Origin: a virus | Strand: one strand, 5' to 3' | DNA: 31,806 nucleotides | Virus record (IMG/VR): IMGVR_UViG_3300044695_007754 | Span: 1 to 31,806 of that record | Shown: positions 9,101 through 16,734 of the stretch, piece by piece | Position numbering within the stretch: the first letter of the stretch is position 1 | Layout of the letters: each line of letters begins with the position of its first letter | Notes under the pieces: model-generated | Database searches by the model: none | What the model was told of the DNA's origin: nothing | The model's input: only the letters and a program-made list of their open reading frames with translations | Translations under genes and position numbers: made by a program

Positions 9101-10901
9101 TCCATAATGATACTGTTCCTGCTACTCCTGCAAGGTCTGAACGTAAAAGATTATATCCAAAAGTACCATTAGTCGTGTGGTTAGATGTAGCAGAATCCCA
9201 AACTGCAACACTAACATCACCAGAAGTGAGTCCTGCACCTGATGCTGCTTGACTTAATTCAAATCCTGCTTCTCCTGGATTTGTATATCCAGAAATGTCA
9301 GAAGCCCATACGTTATTAGGTATATTGCTAATGTCAGTTTGTATTGTATTAGTGTCAGTTTGAATATCAGTTAAAATTGCTCCAGCTTGAGGAACGGTCA
9401 TTGCTGTTGGATCAAAATTCCATACATCATATGCTGAAATTCCAGTAGCTGAAGTAAGTGTTCTTGTTGCATATGACCATACTGTTCCAGCAATACCTGT
9501 CATACTAGCGGTAGAAACATTTACATCAGCTGTTACACTACCAACACTACCAGTTACATTTCCAGAAACATTACCAACAATATTTCCTGTAATAGTTGAG
9601 CCAATACCTGTAAGAATATTCTTTAAATTAGTAGAAGCATCAGCATCATTATCTATTCTATGCATGTCGGCATCTACCATATTGATACCGCCAGCACTTC
9701 TTAAAGTTACATCTCCAACTTTATTAGCTGCATCTGCTCTAAGAATATTTAAACCAAATGTTCCATTAGAAGAATAAGAAGCTACAGGTGAATTCCAAAC
9801 AGTTCCAGCTACACCAGTCATACTAGCTGATGTAATACTAACAGGATTTGTTACACTTGTTACAGTGTCAGCTATACCGCCTGTAATTGTTCTTGTTCCT
9901 GCATTCCATACACTAGAAGCAATTGCACTATATTGTGATGAAGAGAATGTTACTGGATCTAAAACAGAACTAACTGCTCCTCCGGTAATTGTTCTACCTT
10001 CAATACCAGCATATGTCCAAACATCTTGTGGTGTTTGTGTTGAAACATAAGTTTGAATATTACCAGCAACAAAGTTTGTGTCAGTTACATAAACAGCTGC
10101 AGAGTTTGTTCCACCAAATCCAGTAATATTGAAATCCCATACATCTCCAGCAGTGAGGCCAGCACCACCAGAAGCAGAAAGATTTAATTGAGAACCTGCA
10201 GTACCAGCAGTAGAAATTGCAGAAATATCATATTCCCATATATCTCCAGCAGTTAAACCAGAACCGCCTAATGAAAGACCATAAAGAATTGTTCCTGCAG
10301 TACCGGCAGCATAAGGAGAGTTAGCACCAGCAGTAAGATCATCTCCCCAAACTTGCAATGGTATGTTATTAGTATTGCTCTTTGCATCATTAACATTGTC
10401 GTTAATATTAACTATATATCCACCTGCATTAGAAACGTATTCTGAAATATCAAAATCCCATACTTCTTGAGCAATAGCATAAGCTGTTGCACCACCACCA
10501 GCACTAGCATTTACAAGGTTAGTTTCTGCAGTATCTGAATTTGAAAGAACATAATTCCATACAGATCCAGCAGTAATTCCAACAGCTGCACTATAGAAAT
10601 CAAGTGCAGCAACTTGAACAATACTGTCATAATCACGACAAGCAAGAGCGGTGACGTGAATTCCTGCTAATCCCAAAGTATCTATTTCATCAGGATGTAA
10701 TTCATAATAATATTGACCAAATCCAGAGTTAGCAATTGTTCCTGCTCCTCCTGCAAATGATCCTCCATTACTGTTTACATAGGCATAAATAGTAGTTAAA
10801 GCAACTCCTGCTTGAGCTGTTGTTCCTGTTGCAGCATCAGTAAGAAGGATAGGTACTCTTCTTCTTGCTGCTACACTTTCATTTTGTAAGACATAAAACA
10901 T
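6144..10901 (-). CDS. giant repetitive fibre-like structural protein (1585 aa)
   Basis: Residues 1-105 look like a distinct head or anchor domain (MFYVLQNESVAARRRVPILL). The bulk is Gly/Ser/Thr/Val-rich repeats. Nearly thirty copies of a V-W-x-(Y/F) element recur, often as VWTYATRTITGG or VWNFVLSDTNTAE. Two blocks of a short valine-glycine repeat (NVSGNVVGSVASVTG type) sit near residues 958-1081 and 1134-1222. The last 110 residues resemble an Ig-like beta domain. The periodic beta-forming sequence suggests a long thin fibre or whisker on the virion. The start has GGAG upstream. Placement between head-closure and gp10-like genes suggests attachment at the neck or head. No catalytic motif was seen, and the function is inferred. 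Confidence 0.75.
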   Translation of the reverse strand: MFYVLQNESVAARRRVPILLTDAATGTTAQAGVALTTIYAYVNSNGGSFAGGAGTIANSGFGQYYYELHPDEIDTLGLAGIHVTALACRDYDSIVQVAALDFYSAAVGITAGSVWNYVLSNSDTAETNLVNASAGGGATAYAIAQEVWDFDISEYVSNAGGYIVNINDNVNDAKSNTNNIPLQVWGDDLTAGANSPYAAGTAGTILYGLSLGGSGLTAGDIWEYDISAISTAGTAGSQLNLSASGGAGLTAGDVWDFNITGFGGTNSAAVYVTDTNFVAGNIQTYVSTQTPQDVWTYAGIEGRTITGGAVSSVLDPVTFSSSQYSAIASSVWNAGTRTITGGIADTVTSVTNPVSITSASMTGVAGTVWNSPVASYSSNGTFGLNILRADAANKVGDVTLRSAGGINMVDADMHRIDNDADASTNLKNILTGIGSTITGNIVGNVSGNVTGSVGSVTADVNVSTASMTGIAGTVWSYATRTLTSATGISAYDVWNFDPTAMTVPQAGAILTDIQTDTNTIQTDISNIPNNVWASDISGYTNPGEAGFELSQAASGAGLTSGDVSVAVWDSATSNHTTNGTFGYNLLRSDLAGVAGTVSLWTGGAFSGVFADTYRIDEDYNAAIALKDILTGVGSTITGNIDGNVTGSVGSVTNDVTLSAGTQASIANSVWSTDISGYTSPSAGYDLSNVGTGSGLTAGDVWTYATRTVTGGTITSVTDPVDVSASSRSSIASTVWNQTSATYNSGGSNPFANLIITQNQTSNIIDRLVGVGATVWEYATRTLTSGSGISAGDVWTYATRTITGGIADTVTTVTNGVTVTTNNDKTGYELSGSGVSAVQSGLSTLTSAQVGTEVDSSLSDVGLTSTVTGRIDVDVSSRLASSSYVTPPTESSIAGTVWNYATRTLTSGGSGISAYDVWNFVLSDTNTAEVDLVQAAAGSGLTAGDVWSAPSRTITGGIADTVSNVTGNVSGSVGSVLGNVSGNVVGSVASVTGDVSGNVVGSVANVTGNVSGSVGSVLGNVSGNVVGSVASVTGNVSGNVVGSVGSVTGNVAGTVAAVTGNVSGNVVGSVGSVTGNVAGSVNSVVTDVSVDESLISADVWSYVSRTLTSSGSGISAADVWTYATRTITGGIADTVSNVTGNVVGSVGSVLGNVSGNVVGTVGSVTGNVSGNVVGSVASVLGNVSGNVVGSVASVTGNVAGSVASVTGNVVGSVGSVTGNVAGSVASVTNPVIFDSAQYASIASSVWNAATRTLTSGGSGISAYDVWNFVLSDTNTAEVDLVQAASGAGLTAGDVWTYGSREITGGLANTVTSVTNPVTVGTNNDKTGYALSAGGVTAVQSGLSTLTQAQVGTEVDSSLSDVGLTSTVTGRIDVAVSSRLASSSYETPPTAASIASSVWSAGSRTITGGTVDNLTNPATVATSSMTGIAGTVWNYSTRTITSGGGATAGDVWTYPTRSLTSGAGITVNAATNIINGPYFVKSNVDGQDGNLDVITGMVQDIQLTVTDAFGNPFDTTALGLAVNFYNQAGTLTTSYGTSQLYGPAGLVQFTLDTAVTGVEGRYNLILSAAGAGNTIKFGPLTTLVRPY
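7237..7500 (-). repeat. tandem short repeats encoding NV-x-G-x-V units, block 2
   Basis: Imperfect tandem units of 12-24 bp read on the plus strand as variants of acattaccagaaacatttcc. On the coding strand they give alternating Gly-Asn-Val and Gly-Ser-Val motifs with a higher-order period of about 45 bp (15 residues). They are inside the 1585-residue protein. Synonymous differences between units show this is selected protein sequence, not simple DNA expansion alone. Confidence 0.8.
7660..8030 (-). repeat. tandem short repeats encoding NV-x-G-x-V units, block 1
   Basis: Same unit type as the block at 7237-7500. The two blocks are separated by about 160 bp coding for the VWSYVSRTLTSS and VWTYATRTITGG elements. 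Both blocks are followed on the coding strand by non-repeated text, and both are preceded by the same GGIADTV element. This suggests duplication of a larger cassette. Confidence 0.8.
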
Positions 10902-10932
10902 TTATTTTTCTCCAAGAAGTTGCTATAAATTA

Positions 10933-11697
10933 TTATCCGTTAAAACCTTGACTAAATTGTCTTCCTCCTACTTTTCCTTGATAAGGAGCAGGAGGAAGAT
11001 CAAATCTTGTAACTGTTTCATCGTAAATATTTTGAATATCTGTATTTCCTAATGCAGCATTATAAAAAGAAACGTAAGTAGCTTTACCATTATAAACTTC
11101 ATCATTTAAAGTATTAGCTGGATGACCTATAGCAAATGATGAATTTGATGTTAAGGCGTAAGGAGTATTGAATGATCCTGTATCTACAGATGATGCATCA
11201 ATATAAAAATTATAGTTAGATGAACTATCAACAACAAGACTTGCCATATACCATGTATTTGTTGAAGGTGAATAACCTATGTCTATGTCAGCAATTCCAG
11301 GAATGCTTATACTTAAATTATTACTAGCGCCTAAAATATTAACTCCATATCCTTCATAAGCTCCTTGTCTATTTCCATTTAAAAATAAAAATGTGTAAGG
11401 AGGTTTTGCACTAAAAGAAGTTATATTAAACCAAAAATTAACAGTGAAATCATCTAATCCAGTATTAACATAATTACCAATTTCTGATCTAATAAAAGGA
11501 TTTGGGCTTCCTAAAGGATCTCCCATTGCTAAAGAAAATGTACCTTGTCCACTGTCATAAGTTGCAGCAGTAGTAGTGTCAGTAGTTAATCCAAAACCTG
11601 TTATTACAAGATCATAAATTGAAGTTCCCGATCCAGAATAACAATCTGGATTTAAAAAATCGTATTCTGCTATTAAATTTGATGTTGGTATAGCCAT
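10933..11697 (-). CDS. LamG / concanavalin-A-like lectin domain protein
   Basis: The 254-residue protein reads as a single LamG-type jelly roll. It has NLIAEYDFLNPDCYSGSG at the N-terminus, a strand pair around DDFTVNFWFNITSF (residues 80-95), NTWYMASLVVDSSSNYNFYID (about 150-170) and TYVSFYNAALGNTDIQNIYDE near residue 215, a typical end of the domain. Such domains bind glycans or other proteins and decorate phage virions. A strong GAGGA site precedes the ATG. It lies between the transmembrane/coiled-coil gene and the giant repeat protein, so the three may form one surface appendage at the head or neck. The ligand is unknown. Confidence 0.8.
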   Translation of the reverse strand: MAIPTSNLIAEYDFLNPDCYSGSGTSIYDLVITGFGLTTDTTTAATYDSGQGTFSLAMGDPLGSPNPFIRSEIGNYVNTGLDDFTVNFWFNITSFSAKPPYTFLFLNGNRQGAYEGYGVNILGASNNLSISIPGIADIDIGYSPSTNTWYMASLVVDSSSNYNFYIDASSVDTGSFNTPYALTSNSSFAIGHPANTLNDEVYNGKATYVSFYNAALGNTDIQNIYDETVTRFDLPPAPYQGKVGGRQFSQGFNG

Positions 11698-11699
11698 AT

Positions 11700-11954
11700 C
11701 TAATTCCTCATCCCACTCTGATGCTCTAATAATTCAAGCCTAGTCTGACTTTGAGCTACTTTTGTATGTAATTCTAATTGATGTTTATCTAATGTCTCAA
11801 CTTTATTAACTAGTTTTTCCATGCTACGATCAAAATTTTGTAACTTAATATCTAATCCACTTATTTTAATTTGCATATTAACAAATCCAGTTATTAAAAG
11901 AACTGCATTACTTAAGAAAAATACAAGTATTTCAGACCAGTTAATGTTTTCCAT
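11700..11954 (-). CDS. small protein with one transmembrane segment and a coiled coil (possible holin-like)
   Basis: The 84-residue protein has a hydrophobic segment at about residues 9-26 (LVFFLSNAVLLITGFVNM) followed by a charged heptad-like helix to the end. This architecture resembles XhlA-type or other small phage membrane proteins and would suit a holin or membrane-anchored structural partner. The gene begins on the stop of the head-closure gene (shared base 11954) and ends three bases before the LamG gene. A purely structural role in the neck block is equally possible. No other holin candidate was found in the window. Confidence 0.6.
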   Translation of the reverse strand: MENINWSEILVFFLSNAVLLITGFVNMQIKISGLDIKLQNFDRSMEKLVNKVETLDKHQLELHTKVAQSQTRLELLEHQSGMRN

Positions 11955-12331
11955 TAGTTATAATTAACCTCTGTTTTAGCAGTTTTAAATATTCCTTGAG
12001 AAATAACATCATCAACACCAACAACTAAGAAATATCTAGTAACGTTTACATCATTAACTATCTTTATCTTGTCATCAAATCTTACATCTATATTGTCAGG
12101 AAAAATAAAGAGGTATTCATCTTTATTAGAGATACCGCCTCCTAATGGTTCTTCTTGATATTGCTTATGTACTATTCTTGCTTTTACTGTTGCAACATTC
12201 TTATAATCATTATAAGTACCGCCAAATTCATCAGTAAAAGCTTCTGTTCTTAAGATTTGAACACTATCAGACATCATATAATCTGCTGACACCCCTCTTA
12301 ATCTATTTAGTAATGAAAGTGGGGTAGGCAT
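11954..12331 (-). CDS. head closure / head-tail joining protein
   Basis: The 125-residue protein fits the small head-tail joining (head closure) family. It has an N-terminal MSDSVQILRTEAFTDEFGGTY strand-turn region, a beta-rich middle (VATVKARIVHKQYQEEP) and a YLFIFPDNIDVRFDDKI block, ending in YFLVVGVDDV. Family members stack under the connector and seal DNA in the head. It overlaps both neighbours by a single shared base (TAATG junctions), so translation is probably coupled with the connector above. The call rests on order, size and pattern. Confidence 0.75.
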   Translation of the reverse strand: MPTPLSLLNRLRGVSADYMMSDSVQILRTEAFTDEFGGTYNDYKNVATVKARIVHKQYQEEPLGGGISNKDEYLFIFPDNIDVRFDDKIKIVNDVNVTRYFLVVGVDDVISQGIFKTAKTEVNYN

Positions 12332-12837
12332 TATAGTATTCCAAATGATCTGTAAGAAGATGCCATTTTATGACAGTGCTCGATTAATTTATTTAAGTCT
12401 ACTTTTGTTGCTCCATCATCAGTGTTAATAAGATTTGCACAGATAGAAGCTTTTCTCATCCATCCTTCTCTTGCACTAGCTCTTACATCATAAATTTCAA
12501 CATTAGTAAAACCAACATCCATCCAAGCTAAACTCCAAGAAGTGTTTGGAGGAGTTACGCCGTCAAAAAAAGTTTGATTAACTGCATAACCAATTTGTGG
12601 AAAAACTGGCTCAGTAGTACCACTAGTGCCAGCAATAAAACAACTATAAACACGTCCGTTAGGAACAGTAGGAACAATTTGAGTTCCAACTTCATAATAT
12701 GTATTAGCTTCCCAAGTGGAGAATCTTTTATGTTCATCAATTAGTTCTCCTAAAGCATTAGAGTCTAATTCAGGAAAGCTATCCGCTTGTATCATCCATG
12801 ATAATTTTTTTATTGCTGCTAATCTTGAAAGTGGCAT
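12331..12837 (-). CDS. head-tail connector (gp6-like) with an inserted carbohydrate-binding-like module
   Basis: The helical ends (LAAIKKLSWMIQADSFPELD and the C-terminal ICANLINTDDGATKVDLNKL) resemble the small helical adaptor that docks below the portal. Between residues about 38 and 105 sits a module beginning WEANTYYEVGTQIVPTVPNG. It continues with VYSCFIAGTSGTTEP and a DGVT...W ending. That pattern is familiar from small carbohydrate-binding-like domains in many phage virion proteins. The gene is the first of the long neck/tail unit. It has AAGGA upstream and the candidate late promoter 25 bases before its ATG. The connector assignment is by position and helix layout. Confidence 0.7.
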   Translation of the reverse strand: MPLSRLAAIKKLSWMIQADSFPELDSNALGELIDEHKRFSTWEANTYYEVGTQIVPTVPNGRVYSCFIAGTSGTTEPVFPQIGYAVNQTFFDGVTPPNTSWSLAWMDVGFTNVEIYDVRASAREGWMRKASICANLINTDDGATKVDLNKLIEHCHKMASSYRSFGIL

Positions 12838-12862
12838 CTTTGTTTTCCTTAATGTTATATAT

Positions 12863-12874
12863 TATTTTACGATA
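12863..12874 (-). promoter_or_regulatory. candidate phage late promoter, copy 1 (TATCGTAAAATA)
   Basis: This identical 12-mer is found at 15693-15704 and 20550-20561 as well. Here it lies 25 bases before the connector start codon and just downstream of the capsid-gene terminator. Spacing fits a -10-type element. The phage sigma factor at 24172-24918 is the natural candidate to recognise it, which is an inference. Confidence 0.7.
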
Positions 12875-12888
12875 TATAGATTAAACAT

Positions 12889-12920
12889 AAAAAAAGAGAG
12901 GATTTCTCCTCTCTTTTTTT
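12889..12920 (-). terminator. intrinsic terminator after the major capsid gene
   Basis: A GAGAGGA / TCCTCTC stem with a four-base loop is flanked by A7 and T7, giving a run of U after the stem on either strand. It lies 14 bp past the capsid stop. It separates the protease-capsid unit from the neck/tail unit, which restarts at the late-type motif. Confidence 0.85.
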
Positions 12921-12933
12921 ATCCTCCCCAGGA

Positions 12934-14241
12934 TTAGTTGTTAGCGACGAGGACTGCAATACTTCCGCAAACGGATGCTGTTGGAAGATCGTGATATTGG
13001 AATCCAAATCTTTCTGTTGCACGGAAGAACAAGGAGTCAGAAATGAAGCCTGCTTGATCTGATACTTGAATTCTAAGATCTCTACGTGATCCCATAATTG
13101 CACCAGTACTCATGTTACCAAACAATGCAAGAGCAGTGTCAGCAGCAGGAGTTGGGTCAGCACTTAATACCTGAGTATAAATGACAGGATATCCAAAGAG
13201 TGTTGGATTTGGTCCTGGAGCTGCGGTAAGATCAAAGAAGCCGTTACCACTAAGAGCATCAAGATCATTACATACAACCTGTTGGAAGAATGCACGGTTC
13301 ATATAGAATGCACACTCACCTGGACGATCTGCATACTGAGGAATAGCAGCAGTCAATTTACGGAGGTCAGCAAGAGTAGTAGCATTCCAGTTGCCAGTAA
13401 CGTCTGCACCAGTGTAAATCCAACCTGCATTGTTTCCACCGTTTACAGCAGCAATTGCAGAAATGACACCAGTAATACCACCATAAGTAGATGTACCATT
13501 ACCAGTAAATGTTGCAAGGTCTTCATTATATGCCATTACATATGCCATATCTTGAGCAAGTGCAGCACCAACATCAACAATGCTGTCTTCATTAAGTTCA
13601 GAAGATACTTGAGTAAGAATAGCAAGTTTCTTAGCAAGAATTTGAACGTTTGAGAAGGTAATCTGTGATTGAGTAATGTTGGTGTTTTCAGCTGGCCAGT
13701 AAGCAGTTGTTGAAGCTGTGTTTTTAGGAACGTTCAAGTTGTCTGAACTCATTCCCATAACACGAGCATTCTGTCTCATAACACCATACTGATCACGTAA
13801 GAAGATAACTTCACGAGCAAGAATCTGTGGAACAAGGAATCCACCGTCTGCATCTGTAGCTTCGTTCTGACCTTTGGTGTAATAACCATTTTCAACTAAC
13901 CAAGAATGAGCTTTCTTGTCATTACGGCCAACCATTTTAGCCAACTGACCAAAAGCATAACCCATTTTTTCTTTATCTGAACGTGATTCAGGAGAGAATA
14001 CTTTTACATTTTTATAGGATGAAGATCCTGGAATAATAATATCAGACACTTTTTTTACCTCAGAGTTTGTAGTTGTAGGAATTTCTGAGAGAGCTTTTAA
14101 CATATCAGCCTTCTTCGATAATTCCTCATTTTCATTAAGCATTTTTTGAGCAACTTCGATATCGCTATCTTCTTGCTCTAAGATTTCAGTAGCCTTGATA
14201 GCATTCTCGCTAATCTTGGCTTGGATTTCTTCAAGATTCAT
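12934..14241 (-). CDS. major capsid protein, HK97 fold
   Basis: The 435-residue protein has an N-terminal coiled-coil scaffold-like region (residues 1-50, beginning MNLEEIQAKISENAIKATEI). The mature body follows, with text typical of the HK97 class. This includes DGGFLVPQILAREVIFLRDQ, the VPKNTASTTAYWPAEN strand, an AKKLAILTQVSSELNEDS stretch on the spine helix, and GFQYHDLPTASV near the C-terminus. It forms the capsid lattice, and the delta region is probably removed by the protease encoded directly upstream. AAGGA precedes the ATG. A strong terminator follows the gene, which isolates its mRNA level from the tail genes. Confidence 0.93.
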   Translation of the reverse strand: MNLEEIQAKISENAIKATEILEQEDSDIEVAQKMLNENEELSKKADMLKALSEIPTTTNSEVKKVSDIIIPGSSSYKNVKVFSPESRSDKEKMGYAFGQLAKMVGRNDKKAHSWLVENGYYTKGQNEATDADGGFLVPQILAREVIFLRDQYGVMRQNARVMGMSSDNLNVPKNTASTTAYWPAENTNITQSQITFSNVQILAKKLAILTQVSSELNEDSIVDVGAALAQDMAYVMAYNEDLATFTGNGTSTYGGITGVISAIAAVNGGNNAGWIYTGADVTGNWNATTLADLRKLTAAIPQYADRPGECAFYMNRAFFQQVVCNDLDALSGNGFFDLTAAPGPNPTLFGYPVIYTQVLSADPTPAADTALALFGNMSTGAIMGSRRDLRIQVSDQAGFISDSLFFRATERFGFQYHDLPTASVCGSIAVLVANN

Positions 14242-14267
14242 AATTTTTCCTTTTATATCTGTGCGCT

Positions 14268-15662
14268 TTAGATATTTTTGAATGATTTAGCTTTTTCGAG
14301 AAGAGCTTTTCTCAATTCTGCTTTATCACTATTTGTTTTTATTTGTGGTTCTTGAGATGGCTCAACATCACGCTGAGCATTCCAAACCAGATTAGCCAAT
14401 TGTTTAGATTGACTTCGTGAAATATTTCCTACATCACGCAGGATTTTCTCCACTTCTTTAACAGATGAAAGCTTAATATTCTTCAAAGCTTCATCCATCA
14501 TCATTACAGATTCATCTACCATAGCAGTAGACACTTCATCCACTTTCATTTTGTTAAACAAATCAAGAGCTAAACTATGGAATTTCATAAGAATAGCATC
14601 TGCATCTTCTGCAGTTCCATATTCTAAAACACTTACCATAGCATATTTAAGCTTCATTAACAAACATTTCATACCATATTTGAAAACATCAAGATTAGAA
14701 TCTTCAAATACAGTTCTAGCAATCATACTAGGATCAGAACCAACAGCTATAGAACCTTCGACCATTTCATCAATATCGTCGTATTCATCATCATAGCCTT
14801 CATTCTTCATAGTATTCATTTTGTCAAACATCATGCTCATATATGAATCATAAGACTTATCATCCATTTCAGCTAATTCTTCTCTTGTGTATGGAATAAA
14901 TCTACCTGACTCATCGTAATATCTTTTTACAGATGCCATATTTCTACTCTCCGCTGGTTGAGGGGTTAATGATGCTTCAGCAAGGTTCCATCTTTTAATT
15001 TCAAAACTCTTACCTACTGGCATTCTATCTACCATATGACTTGCTGCTCCTGATGAGAAACCTAATTTACCTTTTTTAGCAAGGTCATAAATCATCTTGG
15101 CATATTCATCTGCCATGTCTAATTGAGCTTCATACCAAAGACCACTATCAGTCATTTTTAAGGATCCATAGCCAATCTTTTTAGTTTTAACTATTGGATC
15201 CATACCATGATTGTAATATAATCCTAACTTATGAGAAGAACCATCAGAAAATTCCATACCAAAATCAGTACTTTTGGTAAAATAATCACGCTCAAGATCA
15301 GTATCTTCAGGATTACCAAAGCGTACAAGATAGCCCTTAACCATTCCATTACCAACAGCTTTAATTGTTGAGCCTTGAAATACTTTAACACTTTTAATAG
15401 GATCAGGAATAACTCTTAATGCATCAGCTCTATGAACAACAGTTTGCTCAGTAAGAACGTCATTACCACTAGAATCTCTCTGAACTAATTTAATAACATA
15501 AACTGGATCATCTTCTGTTCCTGTTAAAGTATAATCAGAAATAGAAGATTCTGCTGGACCGTCTTTTTTAATATCCACAATTTTACCTTGAGCTTTACCA
15601 CCGCTGGCATTCCACTCAACGTAATCATCCATTTTTATATCTTCTGGTTTTGCTTTTATCAT
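14268..15662 (-). CDS. prohead protease fused to an N-terminal TUDOR-like (DUF2945-type) domain
   Basis: The start is ATG 15662, preceded by GAGGA six bases away; a TTG four codons upstream is in frame but less likely. Residues about 5-88 match the DUF2945 / hypervirulence-associated TUDOR-like pattern (DDYVEWNASGGKAQGKIVDI ... VVHRADALRVI). Residues about 105-245 form the HK97-type prohead protease, with the expected His in YYNHG (near 152), Ser in GFSSGAA (near 203) and the WNLAEASLTPQPA motif. The C-terminal 220 residues are acidic and helical and may act as scaffold. The product matures the capsid protein encoded next. Confidence 0.88.
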   Translation of the reverse strand: MIKAKPEDIKMDDYVEWNASGGKAQGKIVDIKKDGPAESSISDYTLTGTEDDPVYVIKLVQRDSSGNDVLTEQTVVHRADALRVIPDPIKSVKVFQGSTIKAVGNGMVKGYLVRFGNPEDTDLERDYFTKSTDFGMEFSDGSSHKLGLYYNHGMDPIVKTKKIGYGSLKMTDSGLWYEAQLDMADEYAKMIYDLAKKGKLGFSSGAASHMVDRMPVGKSFEIKRWNLAEASLTPQPAESRNMASVKRYYDESGRFIPYTREELAEMDDKSYDSYMSMMFDKMNTMKNEGYDDEYDDIDEMVEGSIAVGSDPSMIARTVFEDSNLDVFKYGMKCLLMKLKYAMVSVLEYGTAEDADAILMKFHSLALDLFNKMKVDEVSTAMVDESVMMMDEALKNIKLSSVKEVEKILRDVGNISRSQSKQLANLVWNAQRDVEPSQEPQIKTNSDKAELRKALLEKAKSFKNI

Positions 15663-15692
15663 AACAGTCCTCAAAATTTAAAACTTATAATA

Positions 15693-15704
15693 TATTTTAC
15701 GATA
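15693..15704 (-). promoter_or_regulatory. candidate phage late promoter, copy 2 (TATCGTAAAATA)
   Basis: This copy stands 30 bases before the protease ATG and directly after the terminator of the preceding unit. Bases outside the 12-mer differ from the other copies apart from a generally AT-rich downstream side. This supports selection on the 12-mer itself. Confidence 0.7.
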
Positions 15705-15714
15705 ATTAGGATAC

Positions 15715-15746
15715 AAAAAAACATTATAACTTTATTGTTATAATGT
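15715..15746 (-). terminator. intrinsic terminator of the 17.4-15.8 kb unit
   Basis: On the minus strand ACATTATAAC and GTTATAATGT form a perfect 10-bp stem with a six-base loop, followed by a T run. It lies about 50 bp beyond the stop of the last gene of the unit and immediately ahead of the late-type motif for the protease gene. Confidence 0.8.
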
Positions 15747-15793
15747 TTCTTTTGTTATTGGGTGTTTTATATCTGAGTTCTATCAAGAATAAA

Positions 15794-16303
15794 TTATACT
15801 CCATAAGTGTTCATATGCTCTATAACTCTTTCATCTCTATTGCCTGAAAGAATGTGTTTAGCAAATATAATTCTTGCTGATGTAGAAGTGTGATCCATCT
15901 TCTCCTGGATATATTTCTGATGCCAATCTTCAGATAGTTTTTTTAATTCTTTTATTTCTTCACGTAATTTATTATTGTCTTCCAACACTGATTTATAAAG
16001 ATCATATCCTATAGAAACATTAGAACTATTTCTTCTTTCTGCATCCCTGTATTGCATCTCTATAAATGCAGCTAATCCTTTATCAGCATCATTTAAAATT
16101 CCATAATATATCTCATAAACACCTGAAGTTACATATTCAAATCCTGGCAAATCAACACCAAGATAAACTCTAATATGGTTTTTCTGCATTAAAGGTTGAA
16201 ACTTAACCCAATAAGAATCATTGAGTCTATATTTATAAGTGTCCCAAAGATCATTGCTATCCTTAAAATACTGGTCTACTATTCTTTTAATCTTTTCTGT
16301 CAT
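15794..16303 (-). CDS. unknown protein with C-terminal coiled coil
   Basis: This 169-residue protein is not recognised. The start chosen is ATG 16303, which overlaps the HNH stop codon as ATGA and has GGAAG five bases upstream; an earlier in-frame ATG at 16315 would overlap the HNH gene more. The N-terminal half is rich in aromatic residues (YKYRLNDSYWVKFQPL, GVYEIYYGILND). Residues about 105-140 form a charged coiled coil (EDNNKLREEIKELKKLSEDW). No signal peptide or membrane segment is seen. It is the last gene of the divergent unit, before a terminator. Confidence 0.7.
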   Translation of the reverse strand: MTEKIKRIVDQYFKDSNDLWDTYKYRLNDSYWVKFQPLMQKNHIRVYLGVDLPGFEYVTSGVYEIYYGILNDADKGLAAFIEMQYRDAERRNSSNVSIGYDLYKSVLEDNNKLREEIKELKKLSEDWHQKYIQEKMDHTSTSARIIFAKHILSGNRDERVIEHMNTYGV

Positions 16304-16734
16304 ACATACTTCCATGATTTGTATCTTCTAATTTGATTTATATTTCTTCTGCAAACATTAAACAATTCTGAAATTTCTTTATCAGATTTACCTAAGCTTG
16401 CCATGTTTCTAATGCTTTTCACATCTTCAGCAGTTAACTTTACAGTGTTATGATTACCTGTTAAAACGTTGTCAATTATATTACTTTTTCTAGTGTCTTC
16501 TCTAATATGACTTGGATTTACACAGAGCTTATTATAACATGCATGGCAACACTCATAACCAGGATTTATAGTTCTACCAAGAGAATATTCTTTTGAAAAC
16601 TTGTGAGCATAAAAGAATTTTCCTTTATGACGTAAACAACCATAACCTGATTTATGTACCTGACCAGTCCATATCCAGCATGACTCAGAAACGTCAACTT
16701 GTTTTAAGAATTTATTGTAAATTTCTTCAGTCAT
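16300..16734 (-). CDS. HNH endonuclease with C-terminal helix-turn-helix
   Basis: The 144-residue protein carries an HNH core around residues 62-77 (CCHACYNKLCVNPSHI). The first His, the Cys pair and the final N-P-x-H stand as in phage HNH nucleases, and the typical AHKFSKEYSLG element precedes them near residue 43. Residues 99-140 form a helix-turn-helix (LTAEDVKSIRNMASLGKSDK ... NINQI), as in free-standing homing-type HNH proteins. It may be a homing nuclease or assist DNA packaging or host DNA cutting. It overlaps the zinc-ribbon gene by 8 bp. It is far from the terminase, so a homing role is somewhat favoured. Confidence 0.88.
   Translation of the reverse strand: MTEEIYNKFLKQVDVSESCWIWTGQVHKSGYGCLRHKGKFFYAHKFSKEYSLGRTINPGYECCHACYNKLCVNPSHIREDTRKSNIIDNVLTGNHNTVKLTAEDVKSIRNMASLGKSDKEISELFNVCRRNINQIRRYKSWKYV

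Noticed and set aside
12555-13103. Several overlapping ORFs of 61-78 codons near the capsid/connector junction
   Set aside because: They are out-of-frame shadows of the connector and capsid genes, one running through the terminator.
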